64,000 bases of DNA, taken from contig NC_010676.1 in assembly GCF_000020125.1 (NCBI RefSeq), positions 682,001 through 746,000 of the forward strand, read 5' to 3'. Positions 42,604 to 51,578 of the stretch are shown here, in pieces (position 1 is the first letter of the stretch; each line of letters starts with the position of its first letter). The notes below the pieces were generated by a model, which had not been told where the DNA came from, searched no databases, and saw nothing but the letters and a program-made list of their open reading frames with translations. This stretch comes from Paraburkholderia phytofirmans PsJN. Its GTDB lineage: Bacteria; Pseudomonadota; Gammaproteobacteria; Burkholderiales; Burkholderiaceae. Made by a program: the position numbers and the translations under genes.

Positions 42604-43959
42604 TCAGTGGCTCAGCGCTGCGCCCGGCGGCATGTCGGGCGCGTGCACCGTGACGGTCTTGCGAACTTTGGCGACATCCGTCGCGCTGACGGTCGAGCCG
42701 CTGTTGCCCCAACTGGTGCGCACGAAGTTGGTTACATCCGCGACTTCCTGATCGTTCAGGCGCCAGCCGAAGGCGGGCATCGTGAACGAGGAGGGCGCGG
42801 TCTTCGTGCCTTCGAGCGTGCTGCCGGTGAGCAGCACGTGAATCAGCGAGGTGGCGTCCTTGCCCTGCACGACCGGATTGCCGCCGAGTGCCGGAAACAC
42901 GCGGTTGTAGCCGCGACCGTCGCTGCGGTGGCAGGCCGTGCAGTTGTCGCGATAGACGGCCGCGCCCGGCGCGCTGGCGTCGCCCATGCGCAGGGCGCGT
43001 GCGGCCGTGTCGTCGTACGCGTAAGGCGTTTCCTGCGGATCGGTCGACGGCAGCGTCTTCAGATAACGCGCGATCGCGGTGAGATCGGCGTCGTTCATGT
43101 GCTGCATGCTGTGCTGCACGACGTCCGTCATGCCGCCGAAGGCCGCGCTGTGCTGCGTGCGTCCGGTCTTCAGAAACTGCACGAGATCGGCTTCGCTCCA
43201 CGCGCCGATGCCGGTGCGCGGATTGCCGCGCAAGCTCGACGGAATCCAGCCGTCGATCGCCGCGCCGCCCGCGAGAAACGCCGGGCCGTCGAACTCGCTC
43301 AGCGCGCGCTCCTGCATCGTCGCCGCGCGCGGTGTGTGGCACGCGCCGCAGTGGCCGAGCCCTTGCACGAGGTAGGCGCCGCGCGCAATCACGGGATCGG
43401 CGTAACGCTTAGCGTCGAAGGAAACCGGCTCGGGCGCGAACAGGTGACGCCAGATGCCGAGCGGCCAGCGCATCGATAGCGGCCAGACGATGTCGACCGG
43501 TTTGTTCTTCTGGTTCACCGGCGCGACGCCGTGCGTGAAGTACGCATACAGCGCGTGCATGTCGTCCTGGCTCAGGCGTGCATACGATGGGAACGGCATG
43601 GCCGGATACAGCGTGTCGCCGTTCGGCTTCACGCCGGCGCGCACCGCGCGATCGAACTGCGCGAAGGTCCACGAGCCGATGCCGGTGCTGCGGTCCGGCG
43701 TGATATTGGTCGAGTAGATCGCGCCGATCGGCGTGTCGAATTTCAGCCCGCCGGCGAATGGCTTGCCTGAGGGCGCCGAATGACACGCGATGCAATCGCC
43801 GGCCCGCGCAAGATACTCGCCGTGCGCGATCAGCGTTGTGTCGTTCCGGCTTTGTGGCGCTGCCGCGTGGGCGGCAAGCGTGGTCATGCCCAGCACGGCC
43901 GCCGCGCCCACGCGTTTCATCGCCTGCGTGAGGCGTTGGATATCGATCTTCTTCGTCAT
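42604..43959 (-). CDS. Tri-heme cytochrome c subunit of gluconate-type dehydrogenase
   Basis: A 451-residue exported cytochrome (signal segment about 14-33). Three heme c sites: CIACH (56-60), CGACH (204-208) and CTACH (340-344). This is the form of the membrane-bound sugar/alcohol dehydrogenase cytochrome c subunits; it passes electrons from the FAD subunit to ubiquinone or the terminal oxidase. Its ATG overlaps the stop of the flavoprotein gene (ATGA), so the two are translationally coupled. Last gene of the operon. Confidence 0.93.
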   Translation of the reverse strand: MTKKIDIQRLTQAMKRVGAAAVLGMTTLAAHAAAPQSRNDTTLIAHGEYLARAGDCIACHSAPSGKPFAGGLKFDTPIGAIYSTNITPDRSTGIGSWTFAQFDRAVRAGVKPNGDTLYPAMPFPSYARLSQDDMHALYAYFTHGVAPVNQKNKPVDIVWPLSMRWPLGIWRHLFAPEPVSFDAKRYADPVIARGAYLVQGLGHCGACHTPRAATMQERALSEFDGPAFLAGGAAIDGWIPSSLRGNPRTGIGAWSEADLVQFLKTGRTQHSAAFGGMTDVVQHSMQHMNDADLTAIARYLKTLPSTDPQETPYAYDDTAARALRMGDASAPGAAVYRDNCTACHRSDGRGYNRVFPALGGNPVVQGKDATSLIHVLLTGSTLEGTKTAPSSFTMPAFGWRLNDQEVADVTNFVRTSWGNSGSTVSATDVAKVRKTVTVHAPDMPPGAALSH

Positions 43960-45734
43960 ACGCTCACCAGCGGCCCGGGGTTCTTCAGATACTGCGTGCG
44001 GATCGCTCGCGCCGACCAGTAAGCCAACGCCGCGACGAGTCCGGTCGGGTTATAGCCGATGCCTTGCGGAAACGCCGAGGCGCCCATCACGAATACGTTG
44101 TGCACGTCCCAGCTTTGCAGGTAGCGGTTCAGCACGCTCGTCTTCGGATCGGTGCCCATCACCGCGCCGCCCACCAGATGCGTGGTCTGATAGCGGCGCG
44201 AGTCGAAGTGCGCGCCGAATTCGCGTGTATAGACGTTGATCGACTTGGGGCCCATCTGCTGCGCGATCTTCTGCATCTGGCCGGTCACGTAGCGGGCCAT
44301 CTTGATGTCGTTGTCCTTCCAGTCGAAGGTCATGCGCAACAGCGGCTGGCCGTATGAATCGCGGTAGGTCGGATCGAGGTCGAGGAACACGTCGCGGTAC
44401 GACATGTTGCTGCCGTGGGCATCCATGGAAATGGTGTGCGCGTAGTGGTCTTTCACCGACTTCTTCCAGTCGGCACCCCAGTTCGGCGTGCCGGCCGGCG
44501 TGGCAATGCCGCTGATCGGCTTGGCGCCCGCCTGGTTCACCCACAACGGCGATCCGCCGACGAAACCCAGCGGGCCGTGATCGAAGTTGTCGGCATTGAA
44601 GTCGTCGACCGCGACGCCGTTGCCGCCCGCACCGATGAACGGATTGGTGAAGGTGTCCTTGTCGAAGAACGCGGTGATGGTCGAGAGGTTCTGGTACGCG
44701 AAATTGCGGCCCACCACGCCTTCGCCGGAGATCGGGTCATACGGCTTGCCGATACCCGAGAGCAGAAGCAGATGGACGTTGTGATACTGGAACGCCGCGA
44801 CGATCACCAGATCGGCCGGTTGGAACACTTCGTTGCCCGCTGGATCGACATACGTCACGCCCTTGGCGCGCTTTTTCGTATCGTCGAGTTCGACGCGCAG
44901 CACGTGGCAGCGCGAACGCAACTCGAAGTTCGGCGACTGTTTCAGCGCGGGCAGAATGTTCAGATTCGGCGACGCCTTCGAATACATGTAGCACGCGTAG
45001 CCGCTGCAGAATCCGCAGAAGTTGCACGGGCCCATCTGCACGCCATACGGGTTGGTGTACGGCCCCGACGTATTCGCCGATGGCAAACGGTACGGATTCA
45101 ATCCGAGTTCTCGCGCGGCCTTGCCGAAGCGCTCGGCCGAATACGTGTTCAGTTGTGCGGCGAGCGGAAAATTATCGCTACGCGGCGCTTCGTAAATGTT
45201 GCCGTCGCCCACTACCTTGCCGTTGACCTTGTACGCCTGGCCCGAGGTGCCGAACACTTTCTCGGCGAAGTCGAAATGCGGTTCGAGTTCGTCGTAGCTG
45301 ACGCCGTAATCCTGAATCGTCATGCCTTCGGGAATGAAGCGCTTGCCATAGCGTTCCTCGTAGTGGCTCTTCAGACGCAGCTCTTCCGGTGTGATGCGGA
45401 AATGCACGCCCGACCAGTGCAGGCCCGCGCCGCCGACGCCTTCGCCCGGCAGGAACGCGGCCAACTGGCGATACGGCAGGGCGGTATCGTTCGGCGCATG
45501 ACGGATCGATACGGTGGTCTTGGAGAGGTCGAGAAAGAGCTTCTTGCGGACGTTATAAGTCAGCTCGTCGATCGTGTTCGGATAGGCGCCGTCCGGATAG
45601 GTGTCGCGATACTCGCCGCGTTCGAGCGCGACCACTTTGAGGCCCGCTTCGGTCAGTTCTTTCGCGAGAATCGCACCGGTCCAGCCGAAGCCGACGATCA
45701 CCGCGTCGACGTGCGGTTTGGTTTGCGTAGACAT
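43956..45734 (-). CDS. GMC-type FAD subunit of gluconate-type dehydrogenase
   Basis: A 592-residue GMC oxidoreductase. FAD-binding fold near the N-terminus (DAVIVGFGWTGAILAKELTEAG, GxGxxG in GFGWTG). Middle: GEGVGGAGLHWSG; C-terminal HLVGGAVMGTDPKTSVLN and NVFVMGASAFPQGIGYNPTGLVAALA, the conserved His/Asn end. It oxidises sugar acids or polyols at the periplasmic face; gluconate is likely, but 2-ketogluconate, sorbitol or another substrate cannot be excluded. No signal of its own: presumably exported with the Tat subunit. ATG 45734 overlaps by one base the stop of that gene. Confidence 0.92.
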   Translation of the reverse strand: MSTQTKPHVDAVIVGFGWTGAILAKELTEAGLKVVALERGEYRDTYPDGAYPNTIDELTYNVRKKLFLDLSKTTVSIRHAPNDTALPYRQLAAFLPGEGVGGAGLHWSGVHFRITPEELRLKSHYEERYGKRFIPEGMTIQDYGVSYDELEPHFDFAEKVFGTSGQAYKVNGKVVGDGNIYEAPRSDNFPLAAQLNTYSAERFGKAARELGLNPYRLPSANTSGPYTNPYGVQMGPCNFCGFCSGYACYMYSKASPNLNILPALKQSPNFELRSRCHVLRVELDDTKKRAKGVTYVDPAGNEVFQPADLVIVAAFQYHNVHLLLLSGIGKPYDPISGEGVVGRNFAYQNLSTITAFFDKDTFTNPFIGAGGNGVAVDDFNADNFDHGPLGFVGGSPLWVNQAGAKPISGIATPAGTPNWGADWKKSVKDHYAHTISMDAHGSNMSYRDVFLDLDPTYRDSYGQPLLRMTFDWKDNDIKMARYVTGQMQKIAQQMGPKSINVYTREFGAHFDSRRYQTTHLVGGAVMGTDPKTSVLNRYLQSWDVHNVFVMGASAFPQGIGYNPTGLVAALAYWSARAIRTQYLKNPGPLVSV

Positions 45735-46474
45735 CAAGTGCGCTTTCCTTCGATCGACACGGGGCCATACGGATAAGCCGCGCCGTTCTGATTGACGAAG
45801 TCCATGAAATCGGCGCGCGCGCCGGGGAAGCCGATCATCTTCCAGCCGCCCATGTCGCGGTTGCCGCCGTGGATCGGATCGCAGAAGTAGCCTTCGCGCG
45901 TGTTTTGCAGCAGCTGTCCGAAGAACACGCCGGCCGGCACGTTGTCCAGATCGACGTTGCCTTTTTCGAGCGCACCGAGCACGGTGTCGCGCGTGGCGGG
46001 ATCGAGGGCGTCGAAGGGATGCGCGTAAGTCTTCGTGCAGTACGCGTTGATCGCCGCGATGCCGAGGCGGTACAGATCGCGTGGCACGAGTTTCAACTGG
46101 TAGCCGAGTTCGGGTGCGCCTTGTGTGAACGGGCCCTGCATGTACCAGAGCGCGCCGTGCGCGTACGGCGTATCCATCTGCCTGTCGATGAATTCGGGCA
46201 CGCCGGCTTCGACGGCGCCGGGGCCTTCGCTGTCCGACGGAATCAGGCGATCGACCGCGGCGTGGATGAACGCCCATTCTTTCGCGTCGAAGAAATGCGG
46301 CTTGTAGTCCACGCCGGATGCCCGGCCCGCGTTCGCGTCCGCGCCTTCGCTTGAGCCCGGCGCGGAAGTCGTCGTGGATTGCTTGACCTCGCAGCCGGCG
46401 AGCGTGCCGGCCGGAACCAGAGCGATAGCCGTACGTAAAAAGCCACGGCGAGAGCTAATAGGGGATGAAGGCAT
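45734..46474 (-). CDS. Gluconate 2-dehydrogenase subunit 3 (Tat-exported)
   Basis: A 246-residue protein with a twin-arginine signal (SSRRGFLRTAIALVPAGTLAGC, RR at about 9-10) followed by a Cys that could act as a lipobox. The body (HFFDAKEWAFIHAAVDRLIPSD, VPEFIDRQMDTPYA, DPIHGGNRDMGGWKMIGFPGARADFMDFV) matches the gamma subunit that carries the FAD subunit through the Tat pathway. First gene of the operon; the promoter region upstream (46475-46841) holds a LacI-type palindrome at 46547. Confidence 0.93.
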   Translation of the reverse strand: MPSSPISSRRGFLRTAIALVPAGTLAGCEVKQSTTTSAPGSSEGADANAGRASGVDYKPHFFDAKEWAFIHAAVDRLIPSDSEGPGAVEAGVPEFIDRQMDTPYAHGALWYMQGPFTQGAPELGYQLKLVPRDLYRLGIAAINAYCTKTYAHPFDALDPATRDTVLGALEKGNVDLDNVPAGVFFGQLLQNTREGYFCDPIHGGNRDMGGWKMIGFPGARADFMDFVNQNGAAYPYGPVSIEGKRT

Positions 46475-46841
46475 GTTGTTCTAGTTACCAGATTGGAGCG
46501 CGCAATTGCGTTGCGGCAGTCATCGGATTGCCGGCCGGATGATAAATGGAACCGGTTCCAAAGTCTTGCGCCTATTTTTACAATAGCTTGTTTCGTGGAG
46601 TGATGAAATGCCGCATCTCGGCGAAAAGCCCTTTTAAATCAAGGGGGCGTCAAACCAGAATAGGGCGGCGACGGCTTTTCTTCAAACGCTAGTGACAGTC
46701 GGCGCCTGTTGCGATAACGAAACAGGAGCGTGTCGAGGTCTTCGAAGGGGTGAAGGCGCGTTGCGTTATCGCGGCATTGATCGCGGGGTACGGCGAGCCG
46801 GTAAGGACGATGGACTTGTAATGATCACGAGTGGCACGCGA
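46475..46841. other. Intergenic promoter region of the gluconate-type operon
   Basis: 367 bases. Besides the palindrome at 46547-46560 it holds an AT-rich stretch (46562-46592), in contrast with GC-rich flanks. No coding frame was supported. Confidence 0.55.
46547..46560. promoter_or_regulatory. LacI-type operator palindrome
   Basis: TGGAACCGGTTCCA is a perfect 14-base palindrome with a central CG, as expected for LacI/GalR-family operators. It lies 73 bases upstream of the gluconate-type operon start codon. No LacI-family gene is in the window, so the repressor would be encoded elsewhere. Confidence 0.6.
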
Positions 46842-47639
46842 TCAGCGCGGAAAGTAAATCGCCACGAAACCCGGATTCTGATTCGTCGCACCGCTCGCCG
46901 GAATACTTTGTTCGACCAGCACGGTCTGCTGCGCGGCGTTGTGGTAAATCCTCAACCTGATGGTCTGCGGATTCGCGGGCTGGCTGCTGTCAAGATAGCC
47001 GGCATCCGACAACATCGAGGCAGCTTGCGCGGCGGTAAAGCTCTGATTGACTGTCGTGACGGTGGTGGACGGATTGCCGTCGAACACGTTATCGGAGAAG
47101 CTGCCGTCCGCGTTGACCGTCAAGGTGGACGACGGCGAAGGCGCGCCTTCTGCCTTCGCGCCGCAGTTTTCCCAGCCGTCGAACACGGCGCCGCTCGCAC
47201 CGAGCGTCGTCCAGTTCGCGGACGGCGTGCTTGACACACTCCAGGTATTGTCCAGCAGCGCGGCCACGCTCTTGATATTGACGCCCGCGTTGACGCCGCG
47301 CACCGTGCCGGTACTGTTCGTGGGCGCCGACACGCATGCCGTACCGGCGCCCGAGACGTTGGTGGCCAGATGCGTCGACACGAGCGCGTTGTTGCCCGCC
47401 ACGAGCAGCGGGGCAGCGACGGGACTCACCAGCATGGCGTTGACGGTCGTCGTCGCCGCGATGAGCGACAGCGAAACGGCACCGACGCTGCCGAGCGCCG
47501 TGCTGTTCTGATACGCCGAAGCATTCGAAGACGGAGCGGGCGGCGCACCGGCACTGTCACTACCGCCACCACCTCCGCATGCAGCAACCAGCGCAGCGAC
47601 GGCGAACGCGGCGGCGGTGCATCCTGCTCTGTGCATCAT
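46842..47639 (-). CDS. Putative secreted lipoprotein of unknown function
   Basis: A 265-residue lipoprotein with signal peptide and lipobox (AALVAACGGGGGSDS; Cys near 21). The rest is Ser/Thr/Ala/Asn-rich, with two Cys (ACVSAP and ENCGAK) that may form a disulfide. No family was recognised. Start is ATG 47639 (two Met codons adjoin). It lies 26 bases after the hydrolase gene and is probably co-transcribed. Confidence 0.7.
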   Translation of the reverse strand: MMHRAGCTAAAFAVAALVAACGGGGGSDSAGAPPAPSSNASAYQNSTALGSVGAVSLSLIAATTTVNAMLVSPVAAPLLVAGNNALVSTHLATNVSGAGTACVSAPTNSTGTVRGVNAGVNIKSVAALLDNTWSVSSTPSANWTTLGASGAVFDGWENCGAKAEGAPSPSSTLTVNADGSFSDNVFDGNPSTTVTTVNQSFTAAQAASMLSDAGYLDSSQPANPQTIRLRIYHNAAQQTVLVEQSIPASGATNQNPGFVAIYFPR

Positions 47640-47665
47640 GTCGTTCGCTCCCGGCGCGCGGCCGC

Positions 47666-49936
47666 TCAAGGTTGCGGCAGCAAAGTCGCGGACACGGCGC
47701 TTGCGTTCGCAATGAAGACGTTGGTGGCGTCGTCCTGCAGCAGATAGCCCTGACTGACCAGCGCGTTCGCCGCGGCCGCGACCGCGGCCTGATACTTCGA
47801 GCGGCTGCCGCCATACAGCGTGGCGAGCGTAGTGCGCGTGTCGGTGCCGCCGGCCTGCGCGGCGGCGTTCACCGCGAACGGAATCGCGGCGCCGTTCGAA
47901 ATGCAGCCGTCGCCGATCGCATGTCCCGCGCCGCGATAGTTCCAGCCGGTGTAAGTGGCAAGCGGGGCGGCGACGTCGGGCACCAGCACGCCTGAGGTTT
48001 CATTGCCGTTGGCGTCCACTTTCGGCACGAGAATCGTGTACGCCTGCGCCGTGTTCACCACGGGAACCGCATTGCTATAGTCGGTCACGAACAACTGGTT
48101 GTACTCGCCATTAAAGGTCAATTGCAGCGAGGTGGGCGTCGCGGCCGCACCGCTTGGCACCATCACGTTGGTCAGCGATGGGAAGCCCACGGTGGCCTGA
48201 GTCGGCGCGACCAGCGTGCCGGCCGCCACGGTCGGATATTGCGATGCGGGCGGCGGCGTGCCCTTGCCGACCCAGGCGACGAGCGCCGGAATCAGCGCGC
48301 GTTCGACCGGTGTTTCTTCGACCGGCGAGCCCGGCAACTGGCACTGACTGCCCGCGGCCGGAACGGTCATGTTGCCGGTCGTCACGCCACTGCCGCCGCC
48401 GTGCTGCGTGCCTGCCACCAGGTAGTAGCGCACATTGGAAGGCAACTGGATGTCGTTGCCGCGTCCGTCGGTCACGACCAGCGACGCCGCGCCGCCCCAC
48501 CACTCGAAAGCGCCGTCGAGTTGCATGATCTTCGGACAGGTGTTGGTGGCCGTGCATGCTTTCAGGATGCCGTCAGTGGCGCCGCTCACGGGGTCGGTCG
48601 TGGTCGCGTAAGTGAACGGGAACTGGAAGCCCGGCATGAAGTGATCTTCATGCTGCTTCGACCAGCGGCCGGGCTGCGCGAAGGCGGCATTGGTCCACGT
48701 GCGGCGCGCGGCCGAGATGATCGGGAACATGCCGTCGAACACGATCTTGCCGTGCTTGTCGACGTTGAAGCCTTGGTACAGGAAGTCCTTCATGAAGCGG
48801 CCCGATTGCGAAATCCCTTCGCCGATCGCGATATCGAAGTTCGTGCTGGTCGAGCAGGTCGTGGCCGCGCATCCGGCGTTCTTCAGATCGTTGAGCGGAT
48901 TGGCGACGCCTTGCGCGTCGGCCGTATCGTATCGAAGGAACGACACCAGGTCGCGCAAGGCCGCGAAACCGATGCCGTCGACGGTCGGCGCGGCGGCTTG
49001 ATAGACGAAGCTGTAAATGGTCCCGGCATCAGGCGCAACCTGCGTGCCGTTCGGGCCCGGCACGGTCGCGGGCGGCGTGAACGTGACGGAGTAGTTGCCT
49101 TCGTAGACATTGTTCGGCGTACTGACGTAGCTCCATGTCGTCACCGGCTGGGACGGCGCGGTATAGGTTTCGAGCCCGCCAGGAATACTGCCGTACGCGG
49201 TGAGCCACGACTGGCGCGCAGTGAACGTGACTGAACTCTTGTCGGACAGGTTGGCCGGCGGATACGTCAACGGAATAGTGGTGGGCGGGCCGCCCGCATA
49301 GTCCGGAATGAATTCTTCGCGGCTCAGGCCGGTCATCGGCGTGCCGTCCTTGTTGGTCGCCACCGGGAAGCTGGCGCCGAGCAGGCCGGCGCCGGACGTG
49401 GTGCTGTTGCCGGCGAGCGGCACGTCGCCTTGCCAGCCGCTCCACAGGATCGTATAGCCGTTGCGCAGCAGCGATGGGAAGCTGGATGAGGGCGCCGCGC
49501 CGGTATCGAGCGCGCCGCCGCCCACGAACGACGCCGCGCCGATCTTGCTGCCGCGATTCACGACGTCGTAGAACAGCACGCGTTTGGCGGCCGACGCGTT
49601 CTGCGGGCGCAGGATCACCACGTCGGTCGTATAGGCGACGTAGCCGTCGCTGCCGACCGGCGCGTTCTTGAGGTTCACGATGCCCGCATTGAGCGGGTCG
49701 TTCGGATCGAGTTCGCCGTGTACGACCGCGCTGATCACCTGGTAGGGGCCCGCCGCGCCGGCTGGCGTGGCGCCGCCGAACGCCGGTGCGCTCGACACGA
49801 TCTGGAAGCTCTGGATGAAGCCGGCGCCCTTCGCCATGGCGGGCGAGGACGACGACACGCTGTCGTGCCCGCAGCCACCGAGCAACGCGATTCCGACACC
49901 CACTCCTACGGATACAGCTACCGACTGCACCTTCAT
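47666..49936 (-). CDS. Large alpha/beta-hydrolase-domain lipoprotein
   Basis: A 756-residue protein with a lipoprotein signal (GIALLGGCGHD; Cys near 22). The rest resembles the large secreted alpha/beta hydrolase family (Abhydrolase_10 type): VVNRGSKIGAASFVGGGALD, TILWSGWQGDV, nucleophile region FDIAIGEGISQSGRFM with Ser in GISQSG, and a C-terminal NYRGAGHAIGDGCISNGAAIPF. The substrate may be an ester, lactone or polyester. ATG 49936 has a GGAGG box; an in-frame upstream start at 50020 is less likely. Divergent from the GntR regulator gene. Confidence 0.78.
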   Translation of the reverse strand: MKVQSVAVSVGVGVGIALLGGCGHDSVSSSSPAMAKGAGFIQSFQIVSSAPAFGGATPAGAAGPYQVISAVVHGELDPNDPLNAGIVNLKNAPVGSDGYVAYTTDVVILRPQNASAAKRVLFYDVVNRGSKIGAASFVGGGALDTGAAPSSSFPSLLRNGYTILWSGWQGDVPLAGNSTTSGAGLLGASFPVATNKDGTPMTGLSREEFIPDYAGGPPTTIPLTYPPANLSDKSSVTFTARQSWLTAYGSIPGGLETYTAPSQPVTTWSYVSTPNNVYEGNYSVTFTPPATVPGPNGTQVAPDAGTIYSFVYQAAAPTVDGIGFAALRDLVSFLRYDTADAQGVANPLNDLKNAGCAATTCSTSTNFDIAIGEGISQSGRFMKDFLYQGFNVDKHGKIVFDGMFPIISAARRTWTNAAFAQPGRWSKQHEDHFMPGFQFPFTYATTTDPVSGATDGILKACTATNTCPKIMQLDGAFEWWGGAASLVVTDGRGNDIQLPSNVRYYLVAGTQHGGGSGVTTGNMTVPAAGSQCQLPGSPVEETPVERALIPALVAWVGKGTPPPASQYPTVAAGTLVAPTQATVGFPSLTNVMVPSGAAATPTSLQLTFNGEYNQLFVTDYSNAVPVVNTAQAYTILVPKVDANGNETSGVLVPDVAAPLATYTGWNYRGAGHAIGDGCISNGAAIPFAVNAAAQAGGTDTRTTLATLYGGSRSKYQAAVAAAANALVSQGYLLQDDATNVFIANASAVSATLLPQP

Positions 49937-50060
49937 GGTCAGGCCTCCGAACACGGTCAGGGAAAAGGAGTGCGCGCGTGTAGATGCGACGGACCGTGAT
50001 CGGAAGAACAACGCGAACAACGCGGATATGCCGAAAGTGGCCTGTCAATATTTTGTAAGG

Positions 50061-50084
50061 GGTTTATCTTTATATTTATAAACC
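50061..50084. promoter_or_regulatory. AT-rich inverted repeat upstream of hydrolase and GntR genes
   Basis: GGTTTAT (50061-50067) and ATAAACC (50078-50084) with a 10-base AT centre. The 50041-50100 stretch is by far the AT-richest nearby and lies between divergent starts, so promoter and regulator binding are likely. Confidence 0.45.
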
Positions 50085-50188
50085 TCATCCGTATTTATAA
50101 TTCGACTGACACCGTTCTCAACTATCGTTTACGCGTACGGTGGCAGGATGCTCGTTGTGGTCAACTCGGTTCCGTATGGAGTCCAAAC

Positions 50189-50854
50189 ATGACAAACAAG
50201 CTCACGCTCGCAGACCAGCTGCGCGAATCCATCGAGGAAGCCATTGCGACCGGCGACCTGCCGCCGGGCGCGCCGCTCGACGAGGCCGAATTGATCGCGC
50301 GCTTCGAGGTGTCCAGAACGCCCGTGCGCGAGGCGCTTCTCCAATTGGCCGCGGCAGGTATGGTGGAGATGCGGCCGCGGCACGGCGCCGTGGTCGCGAA
50401 GATCAGCCTGCACAGGCTGATCGAGATGTTCGAGGTGATGGCCGAACTCGAGGCGATGTGCAGCCGCCTTGCCGCGCGGCGCATGAACGCGCAGGAATTG
50501 CAGACGCTGCGCGAGGCGCACGTGGCATGTCAGAAAGCGCGCGACGCCGGCAGCCCGGACGAATATTTCCATCTGAACGAGCGCTTTCACTGCCTGATCT
50601 ATCAAGGCAGTCACAACAGTTTTCTGCACGACCAGGCGAAGGCGCTCCATAAACTGCTGCGCCCGTACCGGCGTTTGCAGTTGCGCGTCAAAGGCCGCGT
50701 GGCCGCCTCGTTCGATGAACACCAGGCGGTCGTGGACGCGCTCGAAGCGGGCGACGGCGAAGCCGCTGCCGCCGCGTTGAGAGGGCACATTCTGGTTCAG
50801 GGAGAACGCTTCGGCGACCTGATTGCCGCGCTTGCGCAAGTCAGCGCGCAATAG
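50189..50854 (+). CDS. GntR-family (FadR-type) regulator
   Basis: A 221-residue regulator: GntR winged helix (LADQLRESIEEAIATGDLPPGAPLDEAELIARFEVSRTPVREALLQLA, about 6-55) and an all-helical FCD domain (about 80-210) with metal-binding-type His residues (LNERFHCLIYQGSH). ATG 50189 follows a GGAG box. Divergent from the large hydrolase-lipoprotein gene; probably controls it. Confidence 0.9.
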   Translation: MTNKLTLADQLRESIEEAIATGDLPPGAPLDEAELIARFEVSRTPVREALLQLAAAGMVEMRPRHGAVVAKISLHRLIEMFEVMAELEAMCSRLAARRMNAQELQTLREAHVACQKARDAGSPDEYFHLNERFHCLIYQGSHNSFLHDQAKALHKLLRPYRRLQLRVKGRVAASFDEHQAVVDALEAGDGEAAAAALRGHILVQGERFGDLIAALAQVSAQ

Positions 50855-50894
50855 CGGCGTGGCGCTTGCCTCGTGTGCGACGCGGCGGGTTTTT

Positions 50895-50909
50895 TTACCT
50901 CACAGGTAA
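50895..50909. promoter_or_regulatory. TTACCT-N3-AGGTAA operator, copy 2 (perfect)
   Basis: TTACCTCACAGGTAA is a perfect inverted repeat 77 bases upstream of the DUF1330 start codon. It matches the site upstream of the AhpD-like gene (39543) at 12 of 15 positions, including all but one base of the two half-sites. The matching spacing to the start codon (about 80 bases) supports one regulon. Confidence 0.6.
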
Positions 50910-50985
50910 TCGACGCGCCTCATGCCCGAGCCGACCATGAGCGGCATGCAAGTACCCGCATCCACTCATGACCAGGAGCCACGCC

Positions 50986-51306
50986 ATGACTGCCTACGCG
51001 ATTGCCCATCTGCACGACGTTGAGCCGGGCGACGACATCGTCGAATACCTCAATTGCATCGATGCCACGCTCGCGCCGTTCGACGGCCATTTCATCGTGC
51101 ATGGCGCACGCCCCGAGATACTCGAAGGCGAATGGCACGGCGATCTGATCGCGATTGCGTTTCCCGATCTCGCCGCCGCGCGCGCCTGGTACCGCTCGGA
51201 AGTGTATCAACACATCCTGCCGTTGCGCACGCGGCATGCGCGTGGGCCGGTGATTCTGATCGACGGCGTGGACGAGCGGCACAAGGCAACCGACATCCTG
51301 AAGTGA
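50986..51306 (+). CDS. DUF1330 family protein
   Basis: A 106-residue protein of the DUF1330 family (ferredoxin-like dimeric barrel): AYAIAHLHDVEPGDDIVEYLNCID, FDGHFIVHGARPEILEG, IAFPDLAAARAWYRSEVYQ. Function unknown. ATG 50986 with AGGAG 9 bases upstream is preferred to the ATG at 50968. It is a single gene; the upstream palindrome ties it to the MmyB-type regulator. Confidence 0.87.
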   Translation: MTAYAIAHLHDVEPGDDIVEYLNCIDATLAPFDGHFIVHGARPEILEGEWHGDLIAIAFPDLAAARAWYRSEVYQHILPLRTRHARGPVILIDGVDERHKATDILK

Positions 51307-51578
51307 AACGCGTCGGCGTCCTTGTAGTGAGTTCATGTCGTGTCTCCGGATAACTTCTTCTGGCTTATAGGGAACCAGGCGTAGCCGGGTTCCGCCGACG
51401 TTGACGCGTCTTACTGTGTTCGTTGCGTAGTGTAATCAGCAAAGAGGCTAATCGAAAGTCGGTTGTGGGAATGACAGGTTGACCTGGAGAAGGGCGTTAC
51501 ACTTGCCCATCTTTTCTGCCAGGCTCCCTTCATGCCGATGCCGTGTTCTACGGACTCACCGCGCATGAAGCAGCAACA

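Noticed and set aside
45735..46277. Extension of the GMC flavoprotein frame upstream
   Set aside because: This is an out-of-frame reading of the Tat subunit gene; the FAD fold starts after the ATG at 45734.
51307..51578. Distant ACGCGTC/GACGCGT pairing after the DUF1330 gene
   Set aside because: The arms are about 80 bases apart and the pairing is short; not convincing as a terminator.
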